The notes beneath the pieces are model-generated. The model was not told the DNA's origin, made no database searches, and saw nothing but the letters and a program-made list of their open reading frames with translations. Shown piece after piece: positions 32,908-41,495 of a stretch of 64,000 nucleotides of DNA (positions within the stretch are counted from its first letter, which is position 1; every line of letters begins with the position of its first letter). The translations under genes were made by a program, and so were the position numbers. The stretch comes from Hyphomonadaceae bacterium (GTDB lineage Bacteria > Pseudomonadota > Alphaproteobacteria > Caulobacterales > Aquidulcibacteraceae), in NCBI GenBank assembly GCA_016791425.1, contig JAEUMQ010000016.1, forward strand, positions 248,001 through 312,000. The letters run 5' to 3'.

Positions 32908-33249
32908 ATGGCCACGCCCGCCGACATCCGCCGCGCCGCACTGGCGCTGCCCGAAGCGATCGAGATCGAGGATCGCCACGGCCTCTGGTTCAATGTCGGG
33001 AAGAAAACATTCATCCTGCAGCGCGCCAGCGACGCGCGTTGGATCTTCAAGCTCCCGAAAGCCCGCCAGGACTTCCTCTTCGAGGTCCGGCCCGAGACGT
33101 TCGCGCCCTACCGCGCTGGCGCGCTCCTATGGGCGTATGTCGATGTCGCCGCCCTCTCCCGGGACGAGGCCAAGCAGCTCGTCGCCGAGGCCTGGACCAC
33201 GATCGTCCCGAAGAAGCTCAGCGCGCCCTACCTCGCGCCGCCCAAATAG
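32908..33249 (+). CDS. MmcQ/YjbR-family protein
   Basis: A 113-residue protein of the CyaY-like-fold MmcQ/YjbR family. It begins M-A-T-P-A-D-I-R-R-A-A-L-A-L-P-E-A, typical for the family, followed by W-F-N-V-G-K-K-T-F and W-A-Y-V-D-V-A-A-L. Function is unknown; the fold is thought to bind DNA in some members. ATG at 32908 is used, with a TTG six bases before it also in frame. It ends six bases before the convergent phaA stop and is probably cotranscribed with the AHSA1 gene. Confidence 0.85.
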   Translation: MATPADIRRAALALPEAIEIEDRHGLWFNVGKKTFILQRASDARWIFKLPKARQDFLFEVRPETFAPYRAGALLWAYVDVAALSRDEAKQLVAEAWTTIVPKKLSAPYLAPPK

Positions 33250-33255
33250 GATCGG

Positions 33256-34437
33256 TTAGGCCCGCTCCACGCAGAGCGAGATGCCCATGCCGCCGCCGAT
33301 GCACAATGTGGCGAGGCCCTTCTTCGCGCTGCGCCGCCGCATTTCATAGAGCAGCGTAGTGAGCACGCGCGCGCCCGATCCTCCGATCGGGTGCCCAATG
33401 GCGATCGCGCCGCCATTCACGTTCACCTTCTCCGGGTCCCAGCCCATGTCGCGATTGACCGCGATCGCCTGCGCGGCGAACGCCTCGTTCGCCTCCACAA
33501 GATCGAGGTCGGACGCCTTCCAGCCGGCCCGCTCCAGCGCCGCCTTCGAGGCCGGGATCGGCCCCGTGCCCATCACCGACGGCTCCACCCCGCGCGAGGC
33601 CCATGACGCGATCCGCGCCAAGGGCTCGATCTTGCGCTTGGCGGCTTCCGCCTCGGTCATCAGGACGACTGCCGCGGCGCCGTCATTGATCCCCGATGCG
33701 TTGGCCGCCGTCACCGTGCCGTCCGACTTGAACGCGGCCCGCAGCTTGGCCATGGATTCCATCGTGGCGTCGTGGCGGATGTATTCGTCGCGATCGACCG
33801 TCACATCGCCCTTGCGCGTCTTGTAGGTGACGCGCGCGATCTCATCGATGAACTTGCCGGCCTTGTCCGCGGCGGAGGCTTTCGTCTGCGAAGCCAGCGC
33901 GAACTCGTCCTGCGCCTGGCGGGTGATCTGCCACTTCTCCGCGACGTTCTCCGCGGTGATGCCCATGTGGTAGCCGTAGAAGACGTCCGTCAGTCCGTCC
34001 TTGATCATGGAATCGTTGAACTCGAGCCCGCCCATCTTCTGGCCGTTGCGCAGATGCGCGACGTGCGGCGCGAGGCTCATGTTCTCCTGCCCGCCCGAGA
34101 CCACGATTTGCGCGTCGCCCGCCTTGATCTGCTGGTAGCCGACCACGACCGCGCGCAACCCCGAGCCGCACACCTGGTTCAATCCCCAGGCCGGGCTTTC
34201 GTCGGGGATGCCGGCCGCGCGCGAGGCCTGCCGCGCCGGGTTCATCCCTTGGTTCGACGAGAGGACCTGCCCCAAGACCACTTCCGACACGTGCTTGGCG
34301 TCGACGCCCGCCCGCTGCAGCGCGGCCATGATCACGGTCTTCCCGAGCTCATGGGCCGGGATGCTGGAGAGCGAACCGTTGAACGATCCGACCGGCGTGC
34401 GCGCCGCGGCTGCGATGACGATGTCGTTTGCGGCCAT
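33256..34437 (-). CDS. phaA: Acetyl-CoA acetyltransferase (beta-ketothiolase)
   Basis: A 393-residue biosynthetic thiolase that condenses two acetyl-CoA to acetoacetyl-CoA for PHB. Catalytic residues are C90 (N-Q-V-C-G-S-G), H349 (I-G-H-P-I-G-G-S-G) and C379 (L-C-I-G-G-G-M-G), each one higher than the usual PhaA numbering. The ATG at 34437 has GGAG upstream and gives the normal length; an in-frame start 42 bases earlier is unlikely. It is divergent from phaR, with candidate PhaR operators in the gap, so PhaR may also affect phaA. Confidence 0.95.
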   Translation of the reverse strand: MAANDIVIAAAARTPVGSFNGSLSSIPAHELGKTVIMAALQRAGVDAKHVSEVVLGQVLSSNQGMNPARQASRAAGIPDESPAWGLNQVCGSGLRAVVVGYQQIKAGDAQIVVSGGQENMSLAPHVAHLRNGQKMGGLEFNDSMIKDGLTDVFYGYHMGITAENVAEKWQITRQAQDEFALASQTKASAADKAGKFIDEIARVTYKTRKGDVTVDRDEYIRHDATMESMAKLRAAFKSDGTVTAANASGINDGAAAVVLMTEAEAAKRKIEPLARIASWASRGVEPSVMGTGPIPASKAALERAGWKASDLDLVEANEAFAAQAIAVNRDMGWDPEKVNVNGGAIAIGHPIGGSGARVLTTLLYEMRRRSAKKGLATLCIGGGMGISLCVERA

Positions 34438-34610
34438 GTGGGTCTCCAGATTCTTCCCGATTTGACGCTTCCCTCGCACGCCGGCTGCGCTTTTCCAAGC
34501 GAGCCGGGGGCTCGCCCCACGTCGCAGCCTTCACGAAGATGGTTAACGCGCCAGCAAGACCGACCATTCGCTTGCATTCCCCCCCTGGAAGGGCGAATTT
34601 GCTGCATCCT

Positions 34611-34640
34611 TGCGGCGCAGCAAAAATAGGCTGCGGCGCA
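34611..34640. promoter_or_regulatory. Paired TGC-N3-GCA sites, candidate PhaR operators
   Basis: TGCGGCGCA occurs at 34611-34619 and again at 34632-34640. The spacing is 21 bases, two DNA turns, so both face the same side of the helix. Each is an almost perfect palindrome of the TGC-N3-GCA form reported for PhaR in other alphaproteobacteria. They end 25 bases before the phaR start and lie in the phaA-phaR gap. Confidence 0.6.
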
Positions 34641-34665
34641 CAAAAGATACCGAGGGAGATCAGGT

Positions 34666-35277
34666 TTGGCATCCACCGCCGGACGACCGGCCGAGGGCGA
34701 TACGTCCGAACCGATCGTCATCAAGAAATACGCTAATCGCCGGCTCTACAACACGGACTCCAGCTCGTACGTGACGCTCGAACATTTGTCCGAGATGGTG
34801 CGCGAAGGGACTGATTTCGTCGTCCAGGACGCCAAGACCGGCGAGGACCTGACCCGCTCGGTGCTCACCCAGATCATCTTCGAGCAGGAGAGCCGCGGCC
34901 AGAACCTGCTGCCCGTCCAATTCCTGCGCCGTCTCATCCGCTTCTACGGCGACCAGCTCCAGGGCTTCCTGCCGCACTATCTCGAGATGAGCATGGAGAG
35001 CTTCACCAAGGGCCAGGAGCAGATGCGCGAGCAGATGGCCCGGGCCTTCGGCGGCCGCACGCCGATGGTGGCCTTCGAGGAGCAGGCCCAGCGCAACATG
35101 GCGATGTTCCAGCAGGCGCTGAAGATGTGGACGCCGTTCGCCGGCGTGCCGCCGCGCACCGAGGCCGGCGCCGAGGACGACGGCAAGGACGACGACGCCG
35201 TCGCCGAGCTCCGCCGCCAGATGGAGGCGATGCAGAAGCAGCTCGACCAGATCAGCGGAACCGGCCGCAAACCTTAA
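34666..35277 (+). CDS. phaR: PHB synthesis repressor PhaR
   Basis: A 203-residue PHB-responsive regulator starting at TTG, nine bases after GAGGGAG. The DNA/PHB-binding N-terminal domain is clear: I-V-I-K-K-Y-A-N-R-R-L-Y-N-T-D-S-S-S-Y-V, then the L-L-P-V-Q-F-L-R-R-L-I segment. The C-terminal half is amphipathic with Met/Gln-rich helices (phasin-like) and an acidic tail. PhaR represses phasin and often its own gene, and lets go when PHB binds. The TGC-N3-GCA sites just upstream fit autoregulation. No phasin gene is in the window. Confidence 0.93.
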   Translation: MASTAGRPAEGDTSEPIVIKKYANRRLYNTDSSSYVTLEHLSEMVREGTDFVVQDAKTGEDLTRSVLTQIIFEQESRGQNLLPVQFLRRLIRFYGDQLQGFLPHYLEMSMESFTKGQEQMREQMARAFGGRTPMVAFEEQAQRNMAMFQQALKMWTPFAGVPPRTEAGAEDDGKDDDAVAELRRQMEAMQKQLDQISGTGRKP

Positions 35278-35311
35278 TTTTCCCCGGCAAGGCGTTTGCA
35301 TCGTGCCGGGC

Positions 35312-35575
35312 ATGACCGGACGTCGCGCCTCCGACTGGCTTGCGTTTACCCCAAAACGGGAATCCGACGAGCGCGGCCCGAACTCGGGATCATGCCGCCG
35401 GGACGCCGACCGTCGCGCAACCGACCGCCGCGGGCCGCGCCGCAAGGTCGATCCGCTGTTCTGCGCGACGCTGCTGAACCAGATTCATCCCGCCGACGAC
35501 ATCGTCCCCACGCTTCCCTACCGCGCCGACCCCGCCCCCATCCGCCCCGGCATCCTCACCAACCTGCGAGCTTGA
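35312..35575 (+). CDS. Small basic hypothetical protein
   Basis: An 87-residue protein with no signal or membrane segment. It is rich in Arg and Asp in its middle (R-R-D-A-D-R-R-A-T-D-R-R-G-P-R-R-K), then has a short hydrophobic segment D-P-L-F-C-A-T-L-L-N-Q-I. A GTG nine bases upstream (35303) is also in frame. No family is recognised. It follows phaR by 34 bases, across a weak seven-base-pair hairpin (CCCGGCA...TGCCGGG). Arg-rich frames are easily open in GC-rich DNA, so this one could be chance; the C-terminal half is what argues for a gene. Confidence 0.45.
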   Translation: MTGRRASDWLAFTPKRESDERGPNSGSCRRDADRRATDRRGPRRKVDPLFCATLLNQIHPADDIVPTLPYRADPAPIRPGILTNLRA

Positions 35576-36051
35576 GCCTCATTCCCCTCTCCCGCGCCAG
35601 CGGGGGAGGGTCAGGACTGGGGGAGTTGGAGAAGTAATCCTCCAGCCCCGGCAAATGCGCAGCGGATCCAGCGCCCGCTTCTGCAAGTCCCCATCCCCGG
35701 CCCTTCCCCCACTGGCGCGGGAGAAGGCGGACGCGCCTTTTCTTGAAACCACGCGGCCCGGAACATGCAGTACACGGAGCGATGTTCGCCGTGGCCTATC
35801 TCGTGCTGCGCCGCAGGGGCGCCTTCAAGACCGTCGTCTTGAACTGGCCCGCGGCGCGCTGGCTCGACTTCCTGACCGCCGTCGCGCTCGGCCTCTGGTA
35901 TCTCTGAGAACTAGGCGAACTCGCCAACCCTGGTTCTCCGCCACGCCGGGAGCGGGGTCCAAGCGTTCCGGATTGAAGGCCGGCTCCGGCATTCTTCGCG
36001 CCGCGACGACGAGGCCTGCATCACGGCGCAGGCGCGAAAAAGAAGAAAGCT
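35576..36051. repeat. Gene-poor stretch with C/G-rich repeats
   Basis: This 476-base gap holds C/G-rich repeat fragments at about 35583-35625 (CTCCCGCGCC-AG-CGGGGGAGGG) and 35690-35725 (CTTCCCCCACTGGCGCGGGAG) in opposite orientation, plus one possible 41-codon gene at 35782. From 35910 to 36051 I see nothing recognisable. Confidence 0.5.
35782..35907 (+). CDS. Possible 41-residue membrane protein
   Basis: An ATG opens a 41-codon frame ending in TGA. The translation begins M-F-A-V-A-Y-L-V-L-R-R-R-G and ends F-L-T-A-V-A-L-G-L-W-Y-L, with two short hydrophobic segments around a basic, Trp-containing middle. GGAG is only two bases before the ATG, which is poor spacing. It lies in an otherwise empty region. 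The membrane-like composition is unlike the Arg/Pro-rich chance frames around it, but the evidence is thin. It could also be the remnant of a larger membrane gene. Confidence 0.3.
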   Translation: MFAVAYLVLRRRGAFKTVVLNWPAARWLDFLTAVALGLWYL

Positions 36052-36522
36052 TCAGCCCCCGCGATCGAACTCCACGTCGCGCCTCGCCGATACAATGGTG
36101 ACGACGACGCCCGCCAGCACGTCGAGCAGGCTCATGATCAGGATCATGAAGAAGACGCTCGTCGCGAACGCCGGGTGCAGCAGGAATTCCACCAGGCAGA
36201 TGATGAACACCAGCATCGAGAGCGCGTGGTTGAAGATCGCCGCCGTGCCCGTGCTCGTGGACTTCAGCAATTCCACGAAAAGCAGCAGGAGCGAGACGAG
36301 CACCAGGAAGTCGCCCCCCGTGACCGCCCACTCCACCGGCACCGACGTGCCGGTCGCCACGCTGACTTCCGAGGAAGCCATCGGCACGCCGAACATCTTG
36401 CGCTCGAGCAGCCCCCGTACGTCGGCCGCAGTGGTTCCCGTCGCGGTGCGCCCGAAGGCCCAGATGTTGTACATCAACACCGGGATCAGGATCAGCGGAA
36501 AGACGTTGAATATGGCCCCCAT
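36052..36522 (-). CDS. Four-helix membrane protein (paralogue of 50912-51328)
   Basis: A 156-residue membrane protein starting at the ATG at 36522 (M-G-A-I-F-N-V-F-P-L-I-L-I-P). Helices are near 4-24, 66-86, 96-118 and 122-146. The second half matches the 138-residue protein encoded at 50912-51328: E-L-L-K-S-T, N-H-A-L-S-M-L-V-F, F-F-M-I-L-I-M-S-L-L-D-V-L-A-G-V-V-V, and a shared A-R-R-D-V ending. The family is not one I can name. It lies 98 bases downstream of a GT2 gene on the same strand. Confidence 0.75.
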   Translation of the reverse strand: MGAIFNVFPLILIPVLMYNIWAFGRTATGTTAADVRGLLERKMFGVPMASSEVSVATGTSVPVEWAVTGGDFLVLVSLLLLFVELLKSTSTGTAAIFNHALSMLVFIICLVEFLLHPAFATSVFFMILIMSLLDVLAGVVVTIVSARRDVEFDRGG

Positions 36523-36620
36523 GCCTGTCTGCTCCCTCGATGCTCTGCGGCCGACGAAGCGGCCCCGCGCCATCCGCATGGCGGCATAATCAGTCCCGGT
36601 CGGCCCGCCAGTATCGTGGC

Positions 36621-37403
36621 TCATAGCTCGTCCGATCCCCCCGGATTGGACGCCCGGCTCCCCAGCCACATCACTCCGAAGAGGTCCGTGGTCGTGGCCG
36701 CCAGTCGGCCAAGGTTAGTGTATTTGGAACGGCCCGCTCCCCGCGGGCGGTGGTTCACATCCAGGAACTCTATACCAAACCCTTCCCGCAGCATAAGCGC
36801 AGGCATGTACCGATGCATATGGTCGAAATAGGGAAGCCGCAAAAAAGCTTCCCGCCGGAAGACCTTCACGCCTGAGCCGGAATCGTCCGCCCCGTCCCGC
36901 AGAAGCCGCTTGCGGACCGCATTGGCGAGCTGCGAGCCCGCGCGCTTGGCCCAGCTGTCGCGCCGCGCCGTCCGCCGGCCGATCACCATGGCCAGGTTGG
37001 CCGGCGCATCCGGCCGGGTGAGCTTGGCGTAGAGCCGCGGCAGGTCGGCCGGATCGTTCTGCCCATCGCCGTCCAGGGTCCCGACGATCGGCGCCCGCGC
37101 CGCCAGGACGCCTGTGCGCACCGCCCGGCTCTGCCCCGACCGCCGCCGGTGGCCGATGATCCGCAGGGCGGGCATGTCCGCCCGCACCGCCGCGAGCTCG
37201 GCGCGCGTGTCGTCGCGGCTGGCGTCATCGACGAAGATCGCCTCGTACGAGCGCCCCGCCATCGCCTGCGCGATCTCGCGCGCCAGCGCCGCGGCGTTCC
37301 CGGCCTCGTCATAGACGGGGACGACGACGCTGAACTCGATCGCTTCTTGCACGCGATGGGTCTGCCGCTGCAGGGTTTGGAGCGCTTCCATATCGGGTCG
37401 CAT
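36621..37403 (-). CDS. GT2 glycosyltransferase, dolichyl-phosphate mannose synthase-like
   Basis: A 260-residue glycosyltransferase. It has S-V-V-V-P-V-Y-D-E-A-G-N at the N-terminus, I-F-V-D-D-A-S-R-D-D-T-R and the metal-binding D-G-D-G-Q-N-D-P motif. It has no C-terminal helices, so it resembles the soluble DPM1-type enzymes that charge a polyprenyl phosphate carrier. An ArnT-like transferase that could use such a carrier is encoded divergently 155 bases away. I use the ATG at 37403; the ATG at 37391 is also possible. Longer frames upstream are Arg/Ala-rich and look non-coding. Confidence 0.87.
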   Translation of the reverse strand: MRPDMEALQTLQRQTHRVQEAIEFSVVVPVYDEAGNAAALAREIAQAMAGRSYEAIFVDDASRDDTRAELAAVRADMPALRIIGHRRRSGQSRAVRTGVLAARAPIVGTLDGDGQNDPADLPRLYAKLTRPDAPANLAMVIGRRTARRDSWAKRAGSQLANAVRKRLLRDGADDSGSGVKVFRREAFLRLPYFDHMHRYMPALMLREGFGIEFLDVNHRPRGAGRSKYTNLGRLAATTTDLFGVMWLGSRASNPGGSDEL

Positions 37404-37557
37404 ACCCGCACGATAGCATCGCCGAGGGAAGCTCCTCGCCGAAGGTTTTCTGCCACAGGCGCCGCACGCCCTCCCCGGACCGCTCCTCGTGACCGGGGTC
37501 AAGCCCGAAGCCGCGCCCCCCTCCTCACGCGAGTTCCGCCCCGCTATCACTCTCCCG

Positions 37558-39345
37558 ATGGACGGCGCCAACTGGCTTGATCGCTTGGCCCGCGGATGGC
37601 GGGCCTGGGTGGTTTTGATAGCGCTCGCGCTCGCCAGCGCGGCCCCCGGCCTCACGCGCATTCCCGTGCTCGACCGCGACGAGGCCCGCTACGCGCAGGC
37701 CACGCGCCAGATGCTGGAAACCGGGGATTTCATCGAGATCCGGGTCCAGAACGAGGCGCGCAACAAGAAGCCGATCGGCATCTACTGGATGCAGGCCGCC
37801 GCCGTCGCTGCGACCGAATCCGTCGCCGGCGGCTTGGATGCGATCTGGGCTTACCGCTTGCCCTCAGTGTTCGGCGCGATCCTCGCCGTGCTGGCGACCT
37901 TCTGGGGCGGAATCGCGCTTGTCGGGCGGCGGGCGGCCTTCCTCGGCGCCTGCCTGCTTGCGCCAGTCCTTCTCCTCTCCACCGAGGCGATGACCGCCAA
38001 GACCGATGCGATGCTCTGTGGGCTGATCGCCTTGGCGATGGCCGCCCTCGCCCGCCTGCGCGAGCGCATGAACGCCGGCCGCGGCCTCGCGCTGGTGTTC
38101 TGGGTCGCGCTCGGACTGGGGGCGCTGGTCAAGGGCCCGGTCGCTCCGATGGTCGTGACGCTGGCGACCGGCGTCCTGCTGATCTGGGAGCGCGCCCCGA
38201 GCGGCGTTCACGCCAGATGGATGCGCCCGCTCTTCCACTGGACCGGCCCCGCGCTCGCCGCGCTCATCGTGCTGCCCTGGTTCATCGCCATCGAAATCAT
38301 CACCGCCGGCGGCTTCGCCCACGACGCCTTTTTCGGCGACATCTCGCCGAAGGTGGCGACCGCCGCGGAAGGCCATGGCGGCTTGCCCGGCTACCACCTC
38401 GCGCTGCTCGCGCTCAGCTTCTTCCCCGCCACCATCGGCCTCGTCCCCGGCCTTGCGCTCGCCTGGGACGGCCTGCGCACGCCCGGCCGCGACGGCGCGC
38501 AAGCCGGAATCCGCTTCCTGATCGCCTGGGCGCTCCCAACCTGGCTCGTCTTCGAATTCGTCGGCACCAAGCTGCCGCACTACGTGCTGCCGGTCTTTCC
38601 CGCGCTTGCGCTCCTGGCCGGCGCGGGCCTCGTCGTCGCCGATGAGCGCCGCTGGCGCGTCACGCCGATGCTTTCGGTCCTCCTCTTCGCGGTGGGCGCC
38701 GCGGCCTTCGTCGGACTCATCGCCTACGTCTCGATGTTCCTGCCGGGCGATGCAGCCGGCGCGCATGCCCGCATGATCCTCGTCGCTTCGATCGGCGCCG
38801 CCGTGGCGCTGGGAGCGCTTCTCGCGCTGCTCATGTTCCGATCCGCCCCGGCCCGCGCAGCCATCGCGATCGGCTTGGCGCTTGTCGCGACCTGGACGCT
38901 CCGCGATGGGATCTTGCCGCAGGCGCGCACGCTGTTCGTCAGCGCCGAAGCCGCCGGCGCGCTGGAGCGCGCGAACCTCCTGGAGCGCGCGCCGCTCGTT
39001 ATCGGCTTCCTAGAGACGAGCCTCGTCTTCGAAACCCGCACCGACGCGCGCCTGATGCCAATCGGCGAGCCCGCTTTCGTGGCGCTGCAATCGGCGCCGG
39101 CCGGCACGCCCGTGCTGATGGATTGCGACGTCGCGGCGTTCGCGCAATTGCGCGACTGGTCCTTCCGCGCAATCGGCCCCGACATCGAAGGCCTCAACTA
39201 CGCCAACGGCGACCATGTCTGCCTCAGGCCCGGCATCGCCGGCGAGATGACCGACGAAGAGCGCGCCCGCTTCCTTGAAGGCGCCTCGCGCGGCGCGCCC
39301 GAGCGCCGCCTCAACGCGCCCGTGCCCCAACAAGAGGGCGAATAG
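37558..39345 (+). CDS. ArnT-like membrane glycosyltransferase (GT39/GT83 type)
   Basis: A 595-residue polytopic protein with a dozen or so helices. The first outer loop holds the acidic motif L-D-R-D-E-A-R-Y-A-Q-A-T-R-Q-M, which marks polyprenyl-phosphate-sugar-dependent transferases (ArnT, PMT). Basic E-A-R-N-K-K-P-I-G-I-Y-W-M-Q and the downstream G-T-K-L-P-H-Y-V-L-P segment also fit. It probably moves a sugar from a lipid carrier onto lipid A, another glycan or protein outside the membrane. The start is the ATG at 37558. The stop lies within one arm of an inverted repeat shared with convergent tkt. Confidence 0.87.
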   Translation: MDGANWLDRLARGWRAWVVLIALALASAAPGLTRIPVLDRDEARYAQATRQMLETGDFIEIRVQNEARNKKPIGIYWMQAAAVAATESVAGGLDAIWAYRLPSVFGAILAVLATFWGGIALVGRRAAFLGACLLAPVLLLSTEAMTAKTDAMLCGLIALAMAALARLRERMNAGRGLALVFWVALGLGALVKGPVAPMVVTLATGVLLIWERAPSGVHARWMRPLFHWTGPALAALIVLPWFIAIEIITAGGFAHDAFFGDISPKVATAAEGHGGLPGYHLALLALSFFPATIGLVPGLALAWDGLRTPGRDGAQAGIRFLIAWALPTWLVFEFVGTKLPHYVLPVFPALALLAGAGLVVADERRWRVTPMLSVLLFAVGAAAFVGLIAYVSMFLPGDAAGAHARMILVASIGAAVALGALLALLMFRSAPARAAIAIGLALVATWTLRDGILPQARTLFVSAEAAGALERANLLERAPLVIGFLETSLVFETRTDARLMPIGEPAFVALQSAPAGTPVLMDCDVAAFAQLRDWSFRAIGPDIEGLNYANGDHVCLRPGIAGEMTDEERARFLEGASRGAPERRLNAPVPQQEGE

Positions 39346-39425
39346 CGAATGGCGAATAGCGAATAGGGAGGTCGCGGGGGACGTACTCGACGCGCCCTAC
39401 TCGCTATTCGCCATTTGCTATTCGC
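39336..39425. repeat. Inverted repeat of CTATTCGC type (family D) between convergent genes
   Basis: GCGAATAGCGAATGGCGAAT (from 39336) is matched by the reverse-complement arm CTATTCGCCATTTGCTATTC (39402 on), with one mismatch in 20. The left arm contains the stop codon of the glycosyltransferase gene, and the right arm abuts the tkt stop. A related CCCTATTC series occurs at 57775-57800. Confidence 0.8.
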
Positions 39426-41399
39426 TCACAACAGCTCTTTCGCCGCCGCTGCGACATCCTCGGCCGTTATCCCGAAGTGCCGATACGCATCCTTCGCAGG
39501 CGCGCTCGCGCCAAAGCTCCACATGCCGACAAAGCCGCACGGCCCAATAAGATCGGCCCAGCCCTGCGAGACGCCGGCCTCCACCGCCACGATCGACTCC
39601 GCCTCCCCGATCACCGAGGCGACATAATCCTCGTCCTGCTCCTCGAAGAGCGCGAAGCAGGGCGCGGAAACGACGCGTGTCGGCAGGCCTTCCTTCTGCA
39701 ACAGATCCCGCGCCGCAACGGCGATCGCCACTTCCGTCCCGGTGGAGAAGAGCGACACCCGCGCCTCCCCGCCCGTCGCCGGCAAGAGCTCATATGCTCC
39801 GCGTGCGGAGAGATTATCCTTTGCTTCGCCCCGGAGGCCCGGCGTCGCCTGCCGCGAGAGCGCGAGCGCGGACGGCCCGTCGCGCCGCGCCAGCGCCAGC
39901 GCCCAGCACTCCGCCGCCTCCACTGCGTCGCACGGCCGGAACACGTGCAAGTTCGGGATCGCCCGCAGCGCGGCCAGATGCTCCACCGGCTGGTGCGTCG
40001 GCCCATCCTCGCCAAGCCCGATCGAGTCATGCGTCAGAACATGCACGACGCGGATGCCCATCAGCGCGGCGAGCCGGATGGACGGCCGCGAATAATCCGA
40101 AAACACCAGGAACGTCCCGCCATAGGGAACCACGCCCCCGTGCAGCGCGAGCCCGTTCATCGCCGCGGCCATGCCGTGCTCGCGCACGCCAAAATGCACG
40201 TAGCGCCCACCATAGTCCTCCGCCGAATAGACAGGCGTGCCTTTGACGAGCGTGTTGACCGAACCGGTGAGATCGGCCGAGCCGCCGATGAGCGCGGGAT
40301 AGGCTGCGAAGATCGCCTCCAGCGCGGCGCCCGAAGATGCGCGTGTCGCCATCGCCGGCTTCGTCTCGGCCATCTTGCGCGTGTGCGCCGCGAGCGCTTC
40401 CTGCGCCGCCTCCGGCACATCGCCCTCCACCGCCTCCAGGAACGCGCGCTGCGTCTCGCCGCCGGCTGACGCGAGCCGCTGCTCCCACGCCTTGCGCTCG
40501 CTGAGGCCGCGCTTGCCGACCTCGCTCCAGAAAGCGCGCACATCTTCCGGAATCTCGAACGGCCCGGCGGTCCAGCCGAGCGCCGCCTTCGCCGCCGCCG
40601 CTTCCTCCGGTCCGAGCGGTTCTCCGTGTGCGGACTTTGTCCCCGCCTTCTTCGGCGCGCCGAACCCGATGATCGTCTTGCACGCGATCATCACCGGCCG
40701 GTCCGACGTCTTCGCGTCCGTGAGCGCCGCCTCGATCGAGGCCGCATCATGCCCGTCGCAGGCAAGCACGCGCCAGCCCGCTGCCTCGAACCGCTTCTTC
40801 TGGTCCGTGCGGTCCGCGAGCGACACCGGCCCGTCGATCGAGATCGAATTGTCGTCCCAGAGCACGATGAGCTTCTTGAGCTTGAGCGCCCCGGCGAGCG
40901 CGATCGCCTCGTGCGACACGCCCTCCATCAAGCAGCCATCCCCCGCGATCACCCAGGTGCGGTGGTCGCAAAGTTCGGCGCCGAACCGCGCCGCCAGATG
41001 CGCCTCGGCCATCGCCATCCCGACCGCGTTCGCCAAGCCCTGCCCGAGCGGCCCCGTCGTCGTCTCGATCCCCGGCGCATGGCCGTATTCGGGATGCCCC
41101 GCCGTGCGCGAATTGAGCTGCCGGAAGCGCTTCAGCTCGTCGAGCGTCATGTCCGGATAGCCGCAAAGATGCAGCAGCCCGTAGAGCAGCATCGAGCCGT
41201 GTCCCGCCGAGAGCACGAAGCGGTCGCGGTCGAACCAATCCGGCGATGCCGCCTCGAACTTCAGATGCCGCGCGAAGAGCGCCGTCGCCACGTCGGCCAT
41301 GCCCATCGGCATGCCAGGATGGCCGCTCTTGGCCGCCTCCACCGCGTCGATGGCGAGCGCGCGGAGCGCATTGGCGGCGAGCTTCTCGCGGTCACTCAT
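39426..41399 (-). CDS. tkt: Transketolase
   Basis: A 657-residue thiamine-diphosphate enzyme of the pentose phosphate and Calvin-type sugar exchanges. The N-terminal [11 protein letters not shown], the ThDP motif [13 protein letters not shown], and [13 protein letters not shown] are all present. Length is normal. Start is the ATG at 41399, ten bases after GGAGA; a longer in-frame start is unlikely. Genes of two TIR-like membrane proteins lie upstream on the same strand across a 96-base gap. Confidence 0.95.
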   Translation of the reverse strand: MSDREKLAANALRALAIDAVEAAKSGHPGMPMGMADVATALFARHLKFEAASPDWFDRDRFVLSAGHGSMLLYGLLHLCGYPDMTLDELKRFRQLNSRTAGHPEYGHAPGIETTTGPLGQGLANAVGMAMAEAHLAARFGAELCDHRTWVIAGDGCLMEGVSHEAIALAGALKLKKLIVLWDDNSISIDGPVSLADRTDQKKRFEAAGWRVLACDGHDAASIEAALTDAKTSDRPVMIACKTIIGFGAPKKAGTKSAHGEPLGPEEAAAAKAALGWTAGPFEIPEDVRAFWSEVGKRGLSERKAWEQRLASAGGETQRAFLEAVEGDVPEAAQEALAAHTRKMAETKPAMATRASSGAALEAIFAAYPALIGGSADLTGSVNTLVKGTPVYSAEDYGGRYVHFGVREHGMAAAMNGLALHGGVVPYGGTFLVFSDYSRPSIRLAALMGIRVVHVLTHDSIGLGEDGPTHQPVEHLAALRAIPNLHVFRPCDAVEAAECWALALARRDGPSALALSRQATPGLRGEAKDNLSARGAYELLPATGGEARVSLFSTGTEVAIAVAARDLLQKEGLPTRVVSAPCFALFEEQDEDYVASVIGEAESIVAVEAGVSQGWADLIGPCGFVGMWSFGASAPAKDAYRHFGITAEDVAAAAKELL

Positions 41400-41495
41400 G
41401 GGAATCTCCGGAAATCGCGCGCGGGTGTGGCCCAAGACGGCCGCTTCGCCAAGCGCGGCGCAGCTTTTGGCCAAAAGGGACAGCCGGCAAGCAGG

